Positions 12,007-26,479 of a stretch of 64,000 nucleotides of DNA are shown piece by piece (within the stretch, counting starts at the first letter, position 1; every line of letters begins with the position of its first letter). Origin of the DNA: Nannobrachium achirus (lineage: Eukaryota; Chordata; Actinopteri; Myctophiformes; Myctophidae); contig OY997659.1 in assembly GCA_963921795.1 (NCBI GenBank), positions 49,995,475 to 50,059,474 of the forward strand. The letters are read 5' to 3'. The notes beneath the pieces are model-generated. The model was not told the DNA's origin and searched no databases. It was given only the letters and a program-made list of their open reading frames with translations. The position numbers were made by a program, and so were the translations under genes.

Positions 12007-12189
12007 GGAGGATGGCGATGCGGATGCGATTTTTTTGAACCAAGTTTCGTAACAAGTCTTGACTTCTACGTGGGAAGAGAATGTGAAAAACATCTCGCCC
12101 ACGTGTGCACAGACAGACGGTGAGAGGGAGAAAAGAATTATATAAAAAGCCCTCAAACACAGACGGAACAGGGTGAAGCTTACTCCGTA

Positions 12190-12420
12190 TTTTATAACAC
12201 GGCGCTGTCCTGTCGGGTCGAAACCTCGTACATCTAGATAGAAGAACGGTTTTAACTTTTCGGGAAATGGAATGAAATTTTTTTCTGAGGCAGTGAAAAT
12301 AGCAGATGCTCACGAAGCGATGTGTGGCGACACGTTGTGAGCTTGTAGATCAGCTCTTTTCAACTACTTTAGCTTGACACTCTTTTGTGCAACGAAGTAG
12401 GACATTACATGAGGTAAAAC
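12190..12420. mobile_element. Palindromic element fragment (P type)
   Basis: GTCGGGTCGAAACCTCGTACAT is followed by a core hairpin at about 12296-12361. The right outer arm is not clear. Confidence 0.45.
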
Positions 12421-12421
12421 T

Positions 12422-12676
12422 AGGGCTGTAACGATATAGTAACTGAGTCAAAAAATCGATTTTAATTTGTAACAATCTACTACAGTATATCGATATGCAA
12501 ACAGCAAAATTGGCTTTGTATCGTATCGTTTTACAATGCAAATATTCGGTATTGAATCGTTTTGCAATGCAAAATGTAATCATTGTATGGATACTACGTA
12601 CTTGTGCATTGTATATATCAATTTTAAGAAGACATTTAAAAAAAGTTATCGTATGAGGGCGTTCAAGTATAGGGCG

Positions 12677-12713
<37 letters not shown>

Positions 12714-12840
12714 ATTATATATTTTTTTTAAGGGTTCAACGGTTTACAAAATGTACAGTTCGGTTCGATATTTTGGTGTCACGGTTCGATACGTTTTCGA
12801 TACAAATAATAAACAGAAATGTCCTTGATTTATAAATGTA
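12422..12840. mobile_element. hAT-like element fragment, family 9
   Basis: Begins TAGGGCTGTAACGATATAG and is rich in ATCGTATCG words like the full copy at 21678-22241. The right end is not defined. A TA tract lies at about 12679-12709. Confidence 0.6.
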
Positions 12841-12904
12841 TTTTAACTAGAGGTTCTACGCCCCCTCGCCCCCTCGCCTCGTTGTTAACGTGAAAAGCTC
12901 ATAT

Positions 12905-13030
12905 GGCTAAAAAAAAGTTTTTTGAAAAAAAAAAGTTTTTTGAAAAAAAGGGTTATGAAAAAAAAAAGTTTTTTGAAAAAAAAAAGTTTTTTGAAAAAAA
13001 GAAAAGTTTTTTGAAAAAAAAAAAAATTTG
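12905..13030. repeat. A-rich minisatellite
   Basis: Runs of A6-A10 alternate with GTTTTTTG about six times. It reads as KKFFEKK repeats in one frame, an effect of the repeat. Confidence 0.8.
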
Positions 13031-13740
13031 GGGGGGGAACTATTGTGCCGCAGCACGTTTCCGGTCGGACATATTTGACGGCCGGACGCACTTCCGGTTA
13101 AGAACTCCGCGAATTAAAAAGACTAACGTTACGTTGCTGTAATGGGATGTACATACATGAAGATTATGTAAAAGTGATCGGGACTCGTGCCTAAATCATG
13201 GAATGTACTGGAATGTGGACAGTAGTGCTATTGACTATGCAAACGTGAGTATATCATTTGTTTAGCTAACTGTTAGCCTTGTGTTGACTTTACGTCTGCA
13301 CGTATGGCGCTGGTGTGACGTGAGGACGTCGGCACGTGTGCCACGTGATCAGTCCTAGCCAATTGGACTGCTTTGGGTCGTCGAATGCACCGGGTAGATC
13401 GAATGCACCGGTCTGGTCACTTCTGAAATGTATGTATAGATAACTACGTATTTTTTTTGTTTTAGCTTTGAACAATATGGTACCCAACCTCCAGGGTAGT
13501 GGTTCTCTAAGTTAGTATAAGGAGATAAGAGGTCTCTCGCCCGACAGCGATGATACGTTTACTCGTTTGAAGATGGGGATTTGTTCACTTTTAAGTTGCT
13601 CGCCACAGAAATACTGTAATTTCAGGAACAAAAATGAAAAAAGATTAAAAAAAATGCATGGACAGCATTCAATTTGAACCGAACACATCAATGATGTTTT
13701 ATTCAGGTGCAAATACTCTGGCTCATAAAAGCACAAGGCT

Positions 13741-13786
13741 ATGGAGAGAGAGAGAGCGAGAGAGAGAGAGCGAGAGCGAGAGCGAG

Positions 13787-13858
<72 letters not shown>

Positions 13859-13890
13859 AGCGAGAGCGAGAGAGAGAGAGAGAGAGAGAG
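13741..13890. repeat. (GAGAGC)n/(GA)n microsatellite
   Basis: About 150 bp of GA units with periodic GC changes. Confidence 0.95.
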
Positions 13891-14194
13891 TATGGCTACA
13901 GAACTTCACCGACAACATCTGAAGCATGCAGCAATTATACAGCGAGAGCAAAGGACTTGTCATCATCAATAGCTCAATATACTGTATGTACAGTGTGTGT
14001 ACAATGCTATGGTTTCTATTTTAAAGAGCCCCCCCAATTAATTTAAACTGTATAATGTCTGACTTAATGACTATGCACACATGCGTTTCACCCATTATGT
14101 GCAAATTAGGTTTGCAAATCATAGCTTTGAAATGCAGCTCAATGTCGTCTCATTATTCATGCAACCCTCCCAATGAACTCTCCATACATGCATG

Positions 14195-14770
14195 ATGGCA
14201 TAAACATTGTGGTCTGTGTCGGGTAGAAACCTCATATGTCCATAAACATTGTGGTCTGTGTCGGGTAGAAACCTCATATGTCCATAAACATTGTGGTCTG
14301 TGTCGGGTAGAAACCTCATATGTCCATAAACATTGTGGTCTGTGTCGGGTGGAAACCTCATATGTCCATAAACATTGTGGTCTGTGTCGGGTAGAAACCT
14401 CATATGTCCATAAACATTGTGGTCTGTGTCGGGTGGAAACCTCATATGTCCATAAACATTGTGGTCTGTGTCGGGTGGAAACCTCATATGTCCATAAACA
14501 TTGTGGTCTGTGTCGGGTGGAAACCTCATATGTCCATAAACATTGTGGTCTGTGTCGGGTGGAAACCTCATATGTCCAAAACTCTTATCCTTTCGGGATT
14601 CTAATTCGAAAGCCCCAAAAGTAGCAGGTCCACAAGATGGAAACGCGGCGCTAATTTAGATCTGCTACTTTTGATGCTTTTATATAAATTTATATACGAG
14701 AAAAGAAAAAAAGAAAAAACACAAACAGTCAGAATATGGAGACAAGAGGTTTCTGCCCGGCAGCAATGAA
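14195..14770. mobile_element. Stand-alone palindromic element (P type) with expanded arm
   Basis: After the expanded left arm come a core hairpin (GTAGCAGGTCCACAAG ... CTGCTACTTTTGATGC) and the right arm GAGGTTTCTGCCCGGCAGC near 14745-14763. Confidence 0.65.
14199..14576. repeat. 42-bp minisatellite, nine copies
   Basis: Nine near-identical units start CATAAACATTGTGG and contain GTCGGGTAGAAACCTCATAT, the left outer arm of the P-type palindrome. The unit is 14 codons, so frames stay open on both strands. Confidence 0.95.
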
Positions 14771-14802
14771 CAGGACACTGTATCAGGTACACTTGTGCTA
14801 CC

Positions 14803-15227
14803 TTAAAGGACAACTTTGTTTTTTTATAACAAGGGTTTATATTTTAGATTATCATTAAAGAAATGAAAAGATGAGTGTTAAAATGTTTTCATTCACTGCT
14901 TTCTATTGTTTTAGCGATTTTAGTATTTTGATTTCAGTGGTTGAGGGCATGTGTACAAGTGGCTAAATATGTCTTTTTAGACACAATAAGCCGTCGATTT
15001 CTTTATTACTATTTACACCAGCCCCCATAAGTCACATCTGCCCATGAGATATTGTGGTGCATCTTGGGAATGATCTTATTGTGTCTAAAAATGCAAATCT
15101 AAATAGTTAAAATCACTAAAACGATAGAAAGAAGTAAATGAAAACATTTTAACACTCATCTTTTCTTTTCTCTAATGACTATCTAAAATATGAACCCTTG
15201 TTGTAAAAAAACAAAGTTGTCCTTTAA
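14803..15227. mobile_element. TTAA-bounded fold-back element
   Basis: Ends TTAAAGGACAACTTTG and CAAAGTTGTCCTTTAA with arms of about 190 bp (GACACAATAAG and its complement near the loop). It is related to the nested element at 4988-5399. Confidence 0.85.
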
Positions 15228-15477
15228 AGCAAAACGAACATATAACTCGAAATGTGTGTCCGGGAAGAAAATATTCCCAGAAACCTGGCTATTATTTTTT
15301 GAGCGGTGCTCCTGGAAGGAGCTAAGGTCCAACACCTGGCTTTGTCCGGGCTCTGAAGCGTGGCCTACATCTGGTCTACATCTGGCGTATGTTGGCACAA
15401 AGTGCTCAAAGTTGGTTGTACGCCCAGGGTCGCAGCAGGGCGCTTGATGAAATTAACTCATAATGGGTGTCGCTCTC

Positions 15478-15632
15478 CATTCCGACATGTCGCCACTCCG
15501 AAATTGACTTCTTATTGTCGGAGTGGCGACACTCCCATAGAGGTTAAGTTTAGGGTTAGGGTTAGAGATAGGGTTAGTGCCGGAAAGGAGACATGTCGGA
15601 AAGGAGACATGTCGGAGTGGCGGGGTGTAACC
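15478..15632. repeat. Inverted repeat with telomere-like motif
   Basis: CCGACATGTCGCCACTCCGA and its complement flank GTTTAGGGTTAGGGTTAG. Only about three TTAGGG-like units are present. Confidence 0.6.
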
Positions 15633-15689
15633 CCTCATAATAGCACCACTCACTTCACAGTGTGAATTTCACACTAGGTGTGATTTTAT

Positions 15690-15750
15690 TATAGATCTAC
15701 AAGCTCCCAACGCATCACGGCGCGATATCGTTGTGGAGCTTGAAGATCCT
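15690..15750. repeat. Core palindrome, worn
   Basis: ATAGATCTACAAGCTC, an ACGCATC.../GATATCGT centre, then GAGCTTGAAGATC. It lies just downstream of the exon J donor copies. Confidence 0.6.
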
Positions 15751-15764
15751 CTCTTTTCAGTGGG

Positions 15765-16724
<960 letters not shown>

Positions 16725-16949
16725 ACATAGAGAGTGAGAGAGAGAGAGAGAGACAGACAGACAGAGAGATTTCTTTTTTCAAGACCACTTTATTAAAACC
16801 TTTTTTTGCAGTACAGGAAAAAGCATGACGATCAAATGATTCTATGCAACAACAGAACTATACTGTGAGAGAGAGTGATTGACGGTGGAATTGCATTCAC
16901 TCAAGTACTGCACTTAGCTGCACAATGCAGTGTTCACTCACTCACTGCG

Positions 16950-17202
16950 ATAATGGAATCCGTAGGAGACGGGGTTGAATAAATTAGAAGGCGCAGCTTG
17001 TGATTGGCTGGCACGGAGGTCGGGAGGGCTCGGCTGTGGTCACTTGGACCGCGCGGGTGAATTTTAACCTCTATGCCTGAACCTAACCCTAACCCCAACC
17101 CTAACCTCAGTAACCCTGATGCTGGTGTATAGCTAACCTGCCGACGCTGGTGAACCGAAAACAAGCGCTCCTTCCCCCACCGTCTCCTACGGATTCCATA
17201 AT
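16950..17202. mobile_element. Small inverted-repeat element
   Basis: Ends ATAATGGAATCCGTAGGAG and CTCCTACGGATTCCATAAT are perfect inverted repeats. The interior has an AACCCTAACCC stretch near 17082-17106. Confidence 0.75.
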
Positions 17203-17426
17203 AGCGCGTTCACTTTAGTTTCACCAAAACTATGGCGAAAAATGTTCGTCGACTACCTTTTCTCACTGACAAAAACTAAATATAAACTAAGCTATGGTGA
17301 CTTTGAAGCTACTTTGTAGATTTATTATTCGTACAAAACATACAAACATTACATACAAATTAAGCCACTGTTATTTTCATTTTTTTGTCCCATTCCTAAG
17401 CCAATGATTTGATGACCAGCAGTGGT

Positions 17427-18131
17427 TCCCTATGGAGACACAAAGAGCCTGCTTTGTTCCCTATGGAGACACAAAGAGCCTGCTTTGTTCCCTATGGAGA
17501 CGCAAAGAGCCTGCTTTGTTCCCTATGGAGACGCAAAGAGCCTGCTTTGTTCCCTATGGAGACGCAAAGAGCCTGCTTTGTTCCCTATGGAGACGCAAAG
17601 AGCCTGCTTTGTTCCCTATGGAGACGCAAAGAGCCTGCTTTGTTCCCTATGGAGACGCAAAGAGCCTGCTTTGTTCCCTATGGAGACGCAAAGAGCCTGC
17701 TTTGTTCCCTATGGAGACGCAAAGAGCCTGCTTTGTTCCCTATGGAGACGCAAAGAGCCTGCTTTGTTCCCTATGGAGACGCAAAGAGCCTGCTTTGTTC
17801 CCTATGGAGACGCAAAGAGCCTGCTTTGTTCCCTATGGAGACGCAAAGAGCCTGCTTTGTTCCCTATGGAGACGCAAAGAGCCTGCTTTGTTCCCTATGG
17901 AGACGCAAAGAGCCTGCTTTGTTCCCTACGGAGACACAAAGAGCCTGCTTTGTTCCCTATGGAGACGCAAAGAGCCTGCTTTGTTCCCTATGGAGACACA
18001 AAGAGCCTGCTTTGTTCCCTATGGAGACGCAAAGAGCCTGCTTTGTTCCCTATGGAGACGCAAAGAGCCTGCTTTGTTCCCTATGGAGACACAAAGAGCC
18101 TGCTTTGTTCCCTATGGAGACGCAAAGAGCC
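17427..18131. repeat. 31-bp minisatellite, about 23 copies
   Basis: The unit starts CTATGGAGACGCAAAGAGCC and is very uniform; variation is mainly GACGC/GACAC. Because 31 is not a multiple of three, all three plus frames are open and encode the same cyclic peptide. Inverted arms GTCCCATTCCTAAGCCA (17388) and TGGCTTAGGAATGCGAC (18133) flank it. Confidence 0.96.
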
Positions 18132-18236
18132 CTTGGCTTAGGAATGCGACAAAAAACTAAAACATATCCATTTAGAATGCTTTCGGTTGAGCGCCAGTGA
18201 ATTAAAGCCCCATCGTATGCTTTGTCTTTTCGAAAA

Positions 18237-18285
18237 CAGACAATCTACTAAGCCTGTGAGCTTGTAGATCTGATATTTTCGAGAG
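18237..18285. repeat. Core palindrome half
   Basis: GTGAGCTTGTAGATCTGATATTTTC is the right arm; the left arm is worn. A second worn copy lies at about 18460-18525. Confidence 0.55.
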
Positions 18286-18559
18286 AAAGCGGTACCTGTT
18301 CTGCCGCCGCTGGGGGACTGGCCATTAGTCACCCATAATGCATGTTACCGCTGCGCCCTCCACTCCAACAACTATAAATACTCTATAAGGCATTCATACC
18401 GGGACAGCATCTGTGTCATTGATCAGATTTCTGTCTATTTAAAAAAAAATATATATATATATATAAGCTCACAGTGTGTCACTTTGTGCCTCGGTGCAAG
18501 CTTGTACTGTAGATCTGCTATGTTTGAACCAAAAAAATAAATAAATAAATAAATAAATC

Positions 18560-19010
18560 TTCAAAGTGTGAGAAACTAAACTGATTTAGAAGGTATTTGT
18601 AGAATCAGCCCTAAAATGCCTTAATGGGATAATCATAATTCCCATCGAGGCTGATGAGGATTTACGACAAGGGCCTTCGTTTAATTCCGGTAAAGCATCT
18701 ATAAGGCGACTCTGAGAAAGAAAAAAAAAAAGCACTCGAGTGTGTGAGGCCTCATTAAGACTAAGTATGCAAATATGGTGGGATATCTATTAGGATAAAG
18801 TATGGGGATGACCTTTGGGTTTAGGCCATTACAGCCCGCTAGTAACAGCGGAGCACCGAGAATGACAAATCAGAATTTATGGCCCCCAAAGATTCCATCT
18901 CTGCCAGCTACGGGCTTATAATATCGGGGGGAATTGTCTGAACCCGTTCGACTGTGTAATGCTTTGGCATAACCAGAAAGTTACTGTATAATGGAAATGA
19001 ATATGGATAG
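18560..19010. other. Intron sequence without recognised feature
   Basis: After a short AAAT run, no exon or repeat family was recognised to about 19010. Confidence 0.5.
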
Positions 19011-19132
19011 AAAAAAAAGAAAAAGAAAAGATTTAATAGCGTTATTAGTCATACGGTGACCCACAGTGCATCCGAGGCCACTGTGAATCTTGCCGTCGCA
19101 CCCCATGGGGGGCGAGCGCATGCAGTGTGGCA

Positions 19133-19134
<2 letters not shown>

Positions 19135-19177
<43 letters not shown>
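19135..19177. repeat. (GT)n microsatellite
   Basis: About 20 GT units, 5' of a hAT element. Confidence 0.95.
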
Positions 19178-19178
<1 letters not shown>

Positions 19179-19182
19179 ACAG

Positions 19183-19689
19183 TAGGGCATTCACCAAATA
19201 TTCGAATATTCGAAAATTCGAATATCAAAGTCACTATTCGACGTTGTTCACCAAAGTCGAATATTCTCTCTTTTTTTTGTGTGTGTGTTTTCTCTTTAAA
19301 AAATATATAAAGCTTGGCTAGATAAGATTAAGTCATAAGAATGAGTTGTCAATGCCCCTGGTGGATGAATTTGTTAATGCTCTATACCAGGGGTTCTCAA
19401 ACCTTTTTAGGCTGTGACCCCCAAAATAAACATATTTGAACTGGGGACCCCCACCCTGACAAGCACTTGGAATTGTAGGTATTACATTTAATGTGACTCG
19501 GTTCCGCAGGTAAATATTGTGAAAATAGCCGATCTACATGCTCACAACGCCTCGCGTTGCGAGGCGTTGTGAGCATGTAGATCGGCTATTTTCACAATGT
19601 TCGCCCCTTGCTGACTTAATATTCGACTATTCGAATACTTTGAGGTCGAATAATTAGAATACTAAAAATCACTATTCGTGAATGCCCTA
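19183..19689. mobile_element. hAT-like element, family 6, with nested fragment
   Basis: Ends TAGGGCATTCACCAAATATT and CTATTCGTGAATGCCCTA; flanks GTACACAG and GTACATAG (7/8). A CAGGGGTTCTCAAACC element (about 19388-19610) is nested inside, with a full core palindrome at 19518-19602. Confidence 0.82.
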
Positions 19690-20097
19690 GTACATAGACA
19701 TCAAAGGGGGCTTGAGCCCCTGCCCATTTATCCGTGTGTAAAAAGTGCCCTCTCCAGACCATGAATGCAGTTTTTACTATGGTGAAAGAAATGCAAATGC
19801 CCCCTCTTTCCATGCCATACCTGAAGGCAGCCTTCAAGAGAACTGCCTCGTCCAAACTCTCCTGAACTTGAATGCAGCATCTTATGTTGAAAGAATTGCC
19901 CTCTCTGTGTAGAAATCCATGTCGTTACGCCGCATCCCCAGTATTGACTTGATTACGCTTAGTTCAGTGTGGTATCACGCACCGAAAATAGCCGCAGCGC
20001 GGCGCGCTGTGATGAATTCCAAATATTATCAAAGTATTTCGGCAGCACCCCCGGACTTGCGTCACGGGCGCACCCTAGGGTGACACGGCACCCACTT

Positions 20098-20175
20098 TGA
20101 GAAACCCTAACCGAGAGGTCAGGGACCCAGAGGTCAGGGACCCAGAGGTCATGGACCCAGAGGTCAGGGACCTTC
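20098..20175. repeat. 14-bp tandem repeat
   Basis: Four to five units of GACCCAGAGGTCAG. Confidence 0.85.
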
Positions 20176-20410
20176 CCAGAGATCAGTACGGGGCATTACT
20201 TTTGATTTCTTTGATTTCTTATAGTTATGCTTTTATGCCAATTTGCTGTCCCTATTTGTCCATTTATTTTGTTATATACTGTACTTTTGTAGATAATTTC
20301 ATGGTTTCATGATGCATTATACTACAAGTCACTTGACACAATGTTTTTATTTCTGCAGTTTATTTGTATTACTCTGCATTATTTGATTATTGTTCTGTAA
20401 CCCCCCCAGT

Positions 20411-20681
20411 CCCTGACCTTAAACTAATTGTTACCATGTATAAGCTTGACATTGACCATTGCAGCTGACATTTGGTATTTGTGGTGGGTGGGGCTTACTT
20501 AGATTGAGCATTGTGAGCAGCTGGGATTCATTGTCACTCCCTCTTTTGTACTTGTATTTAACTGATGCATGTTTGTATGACACCATGCCTGATGAAGACC
20601 CACATGGGGTTGAAACGTTGCTAAATAAACATACCTGGGAGCCTATGACGGTGTGCGAGCCTCTCCTTCTCTCCAGTACGG
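20411..20681 (+). mobile_element. Retroelement 3' end, possibly Penelope-like
   Basis: It contains CCTGATGAAGACCC, GGGGTTGAAACGTTGC and an AATAAA, a layout repeated at about 36290-36340 and, more loosely, 39550-39640. No coding region is left. Family assignment is a guess from recalled fish repeats. Confidence 0.4.
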
Positions 20682-20689
20682 GGACCAAC

Positions 20690-21669
<980 letters not shown>

Positions 21670-21677
21670 CTAAATAC

Positions 21678-22241
21678 TAGGGGTGTAACGATATAGTAAC
21701 TGCATCGAAATATCGTTTTTTAACTTAAAAAATCGAAGTACATCGAAATGAAAACAGCTAAAATCGAATCGTATTGTTTAATTTTGTATCGTATCGAATC
21801 GGCAGTGCAAAGAATCGATTGTATCGATACTACCTACTTGAGCATTGTATTTAGCATTTTTAAGAAGAAAAAAACTAAAAGGAGGGGTTTCATTACTTTT
21901 CCTTTCCATATAGCTACACTGGTCTATCGATACATGTGTGTAATCTCAGGGTTCATGTCAAGGTGCAGGTTTGCCACTATAAAATGTCCATATATTTGGC
22001 AGATAATCACTGTGTTTACTTATTTACATCCATAATAATTCATGTTTCCCTTACAAACCTGCACTATCCACACCTTTCACACAGATTTAATTTCTTTGCT
22101 AAATAGTTACTATATCGATTTTAAATCATTGAATCGAATCGTATCGTGTCACCATGAATGAACCAATATCGTCCATGTATCGTATCATCAACCATGTATC
22201 GTGGTATCGAATCGCTATTAAAATGTATCGTTACACCCCTA
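21678..22241. mobile_element. hAT-like element, family 9
   Basis: Ends TAGGGGTGTAACGATATAG and TATCGTTACACCCCTA, near-matching flanks CTAAATAC and TTAAATAG. Made largely of ATCGTATCG-type words. No core palindrome was seen inside. Confidence 0.85.
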
Positions 22242-22755
22242 TTAAATAGTTTTCCTTCTTTAATCCTATATGTGAAGTTAAAGATAGTTTCCCCTAGCAT
22301 CCCTATTCTAGGGGAAACATTAGCCAAAAAAAATAAAAAATAAAAAACGCCTCGTTGTAGATCAGCTATTGTACAGTAGGTTCTCGGTTTTGTAGAGGGG
22401 AAAAAGAACTAAGAACTAGACTAAGTACAGAATGAACGGCGAAGTTTACTAACTATTGAGGGTTTAAGACAAGTGGTTAAATATCTGAACATACACATGA
22501 ACATAAATGCAACATATTATCGGAAAAGATAATGTGTAAAAAACTAAAAACAAACAAACAAAACATTAATTTACACAACACTGGTGATAGTGCAGTCAAA
22601 CAAGTCTATGAAGATGTCTATGAAATATTATGAAAACGTTTAATCTGCAACAACTGTATGAACAGCATAGTGGGGGTCCCTGCTTCATCTCTCTTTCAGT
22701 TAAGGGGTCTTTGGCCTGAAAAAATGTTGAAGACCAAATACATTTAAATGTGTTA

Positions 22756-23349
22756 CCAAGTACCTGTCAAAATACTTTAAAAACGTTAAGGATGTCCATA
22801 ATTACAACACCAGAGGCAGTGCCACAGATCACGTTCAACCCAGAGTCAACTCAAAGAAAGGGTCGAACTCGTTCTTCTGCTACACCACAAAAATGTGGAA
22901 TGCCTTACCGAAGGCCATAAAGGAGTGTGGATCACTAGCATCCTTTAAAATTGCCCTAAAAAACCACTTACAGGCAGCAGCCGTTCACAACTGGTAAAAA
23001 CCTAGCCCAACCCTACCCTCCCTGCCCCTTCCTTGTATATACTGTACATACTGATTGTTTAGACTTACTGTTACCTGCCCCTTCCTTGTATATATTGTAT
23101 ATACTGTACTTACTGATTGTATAGACCTACTGTTTTCTTTTTTTTCTTTACATATCTACTGCATAGTACTGTGTTCTATTTGTCTGTCATTCAATGTTAT
23201 ATGAGATACTTTAATGGTTTCCTGTTGAAATAAGCTTAGTCTTTTCATGGATCTCCTTTTAGTAGACCTTGTACCAGTGAACTGTACCGTCATGAATCTG
23301 TACATTTTCCTATGCAAACTTCTAATAAAGCCTTCAATCAATCAATCAA
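22756..23349 (+). mobile_element. LINE 3' fragment
   Basis: Encodes the end of a non-LTR reverse transcriptase protein (VHNYNTR, FFCYTTKMWNALPKAIKECG, SFKIALKNHLQAA) and ends in TCAATCAATCAAT. Strongly 5'-truncated. The CR1/L2/Rex group is likely. Confidence 0.85.
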
Positions 23350-23453
23350 TAATGGAGGCTGGTGCTGTCAAAAAGGACACAAACTGTTCTGTGGGCCACC
23401 TCTGAATGACCCAGCTGACTGGAACACTCCATGTGCTGCAAGGCTTTCATCAT

Positions 23454-23884
23454 CAGGGACGTGCTGGCCATTGGGAAAAGCGGGACAACTCCCGAACGGC
23501 CGGTTCATTACCGGCCGGTCCAGGCCGGCCATTAGGAAAAAAAATAAAATAAAATGTCGGCCTTCGTTCCATTTTGGGGGCTGGGCGGCCAACAAAGTAA
23601 ATTGTCACTGTCGGGCAGAAACCTCGTATAGTTTCAAATGTATACATTTTTTCGCAAAGCAAAGCCCTGCTTCATCATATAAGGCTGTTGCACAAAAGTA
23701 GTGAAAACAGCAGATCTACAAGCACACAACGCCTCGCACCGCGCGGCGTTGTGTGCTTGTAGATCGGCTGTTTTCACTAGTTTAAATCATTTTTAAAATG
23801 ATAAATACAAAACAAAACGGTTTTGGACATACAAGGTTTCCACCCGACAACGACGGGCTGAATCAGGGGCCCAGCACGTCCCTG
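23454..23884. mobile_element. hAT-like element, family 3, at a duplication join
   Basis: Ends CAGGGACGTGCTGG and CCAGCACGTCCCTG. The flanks do not match each other. Core palindrome at 23701-23781. Confidence 0.88.
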
Positions 23885-24155
23885 GCAACAACTGTATGAA
23901 CAGCATAGTGGGGGTCCCTGCTTCATCTCTCTTTCTGCTAAGGGGTCTTTGGCCTGAAAAAATGTTGAAGACCAAATACATTTAAATGTGTTTGTCTAAC
24001 CAAATGGAGGCTGGTGCTGTCAAAAAGGACACAAACTGTTCTGTGGGCCACCTCTGAATGACTGCACCCAGCTGACTGGAACACTCCATGTGCTGCAAGG
24101 CTTTCATCATCATCAAATGACAGACTCTAGAGACCAAACCTTCATGCTTGGCATG

Positions 24156-24721
24156 CAGGGGCGTCACACGGGGTAGGAAAGTGGGACTGAGTTACTGGGG
24201 CCCAAGGTGTTGGAGGGGCCTCAATAACTTTATCTATTGAAAAATAGCAGATATACAAGCTCACAGCGCGGCACCGAGTGCCGCGCTGCGAGCTTATAGA
24301 TCTGCTATTTTTGAAAAGTTGTGAAATATATTACGTATTTTTCCGAACATGTCTTACTAAAATTTTGCTTCTGGGGGTCCCCTATTTTTGAAAAGTTGTG
24401 AAAATGTGTGAAAATCTTTGAATATATTATGTATTTTTTCGAACAAGTCTAACTCAAATTTTGCTTCTGGGGGTCCCTGGAACTAAATATTTTGAGATCG
24501 GGGTCCGTGGCCAAATACATATCATCTTGGGGGTCCTTGACATAGGTTTCTTGCACACATTTTCACGATTTTTCAAAAATAGCAGATATACAAGCTCGCA
24601 GCGCGGCACTCGGTGCCGCGCTGTGAGCTTTTATATCTGCTATTTTTCAATAGTTAACATTCATGGGGGGCCCGCAGTGAATCCTTGTACCCAGGGCCCA
24701 GAATTTGGTGTGACGCCCCTG
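24156..24721. mobile_element. hAT-like element, family 1
   Basis: Ends CAGGGGCGTCACACGG and GTGTGACGCCCCTG; flanks TTGGCATG and TTGGTATG (7/8). Core palindromes at 24237-24315 and 24566-24652; an internal stretch around GGGGGTCCC is duplicated. Confidence 0.9.
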
Positions 24722-24779
24722 TTGGTATGTTTGCTTTGCACCTTCATTCAAAGCCTTGAAGCAAACTGAGTGTGTCTGT

Positions 24780-24797
24780 CTAGCTGGCTGGCTGGCA

Positions 24798-24831
<34 letters not shown>

Positions 24832-24832
24832 T
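24780..24832. repeat. (GGCT)n microsatellite
   Basis: About 12 GGCT units with one interruption. Confidence 0.9.
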
Positions 24833-25315
24833 AGCTAATCTCATTTCTTGTACAAATGTCCGTTAGCTAGGCTAACATAGAACCCCATTCATCTTTGTTC
24901 ACATTATATTCTATGGTTTTTGAAATATTTAACCAATATTTGAAGTCAAAGGGGCTCGGAATGCCCAATTCTGGGAACGGACGTCGTCGTCGGCTAGACT
25001 CTTTCAGTGCCTATCTTGAACCATTTAATGTTATAAAAGGTTAGTATAAAACTCAGTTGAGAAGCATATTTCTTGTAGGATATTATATTTTGTTTCATAT
25101 AAACCACATGTACATTCTCAATTTAACGCTGGAAAAAAAGATTAACTGAGCTACTTTTTCTATGTAACTTGTAGCTTTATACCGGAATACAAGAGTGTTC
25201 TCATAGTTAGTGTGTGTGAAGCCATATCGTTATCGGATCCAGTCTCTGTACAAACACATGTTGTCAATGCATGGTTCTCAAAAATAAAATAAAATCATGC
25301 ATGCGTACAGTTTCA

Positions 25316-26404
<1,089 letters not shown>

Positions 26405-26479
26405 CTGTTCCACAGCCACTCTGAGGAGGAGACAGCAAGCGGGTAATGACAGGTACATTATAACCACTTTTAATGTGAC

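Larger units (their letters stand above)
22648..24110 (+). repeat. Local tandem duplication interrupted by two elements
   Basis: Block 22648-22755 recurs at 23885-23996 (GCAACAACTGTATGAACAGC) and block 23350-23453 recurs at 24004-24110 (AATGGAGGCTGGTGCTGTC). A LINE fragment lies between the blocks of the first copy. A family 3 hAT element sits exactly at the join of the copies. Confidence 0.85.

Noticed and set aside
12903-13142. Lys/Phe/Glu-rich small protein
   Set aside because: It is a product of the A-rich repeat with no supporting context.
14119-14624. Repeat-protein-like frames on both strands
   Set aside because: They come from the 42-bp minisatellite, whose length is a multiple of three.
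17409-18200. Long open frames of 239-263 residues
   Set aside because: They are translations of the 31-bp minisatellite in three frames, with no splice sites or family similarity.
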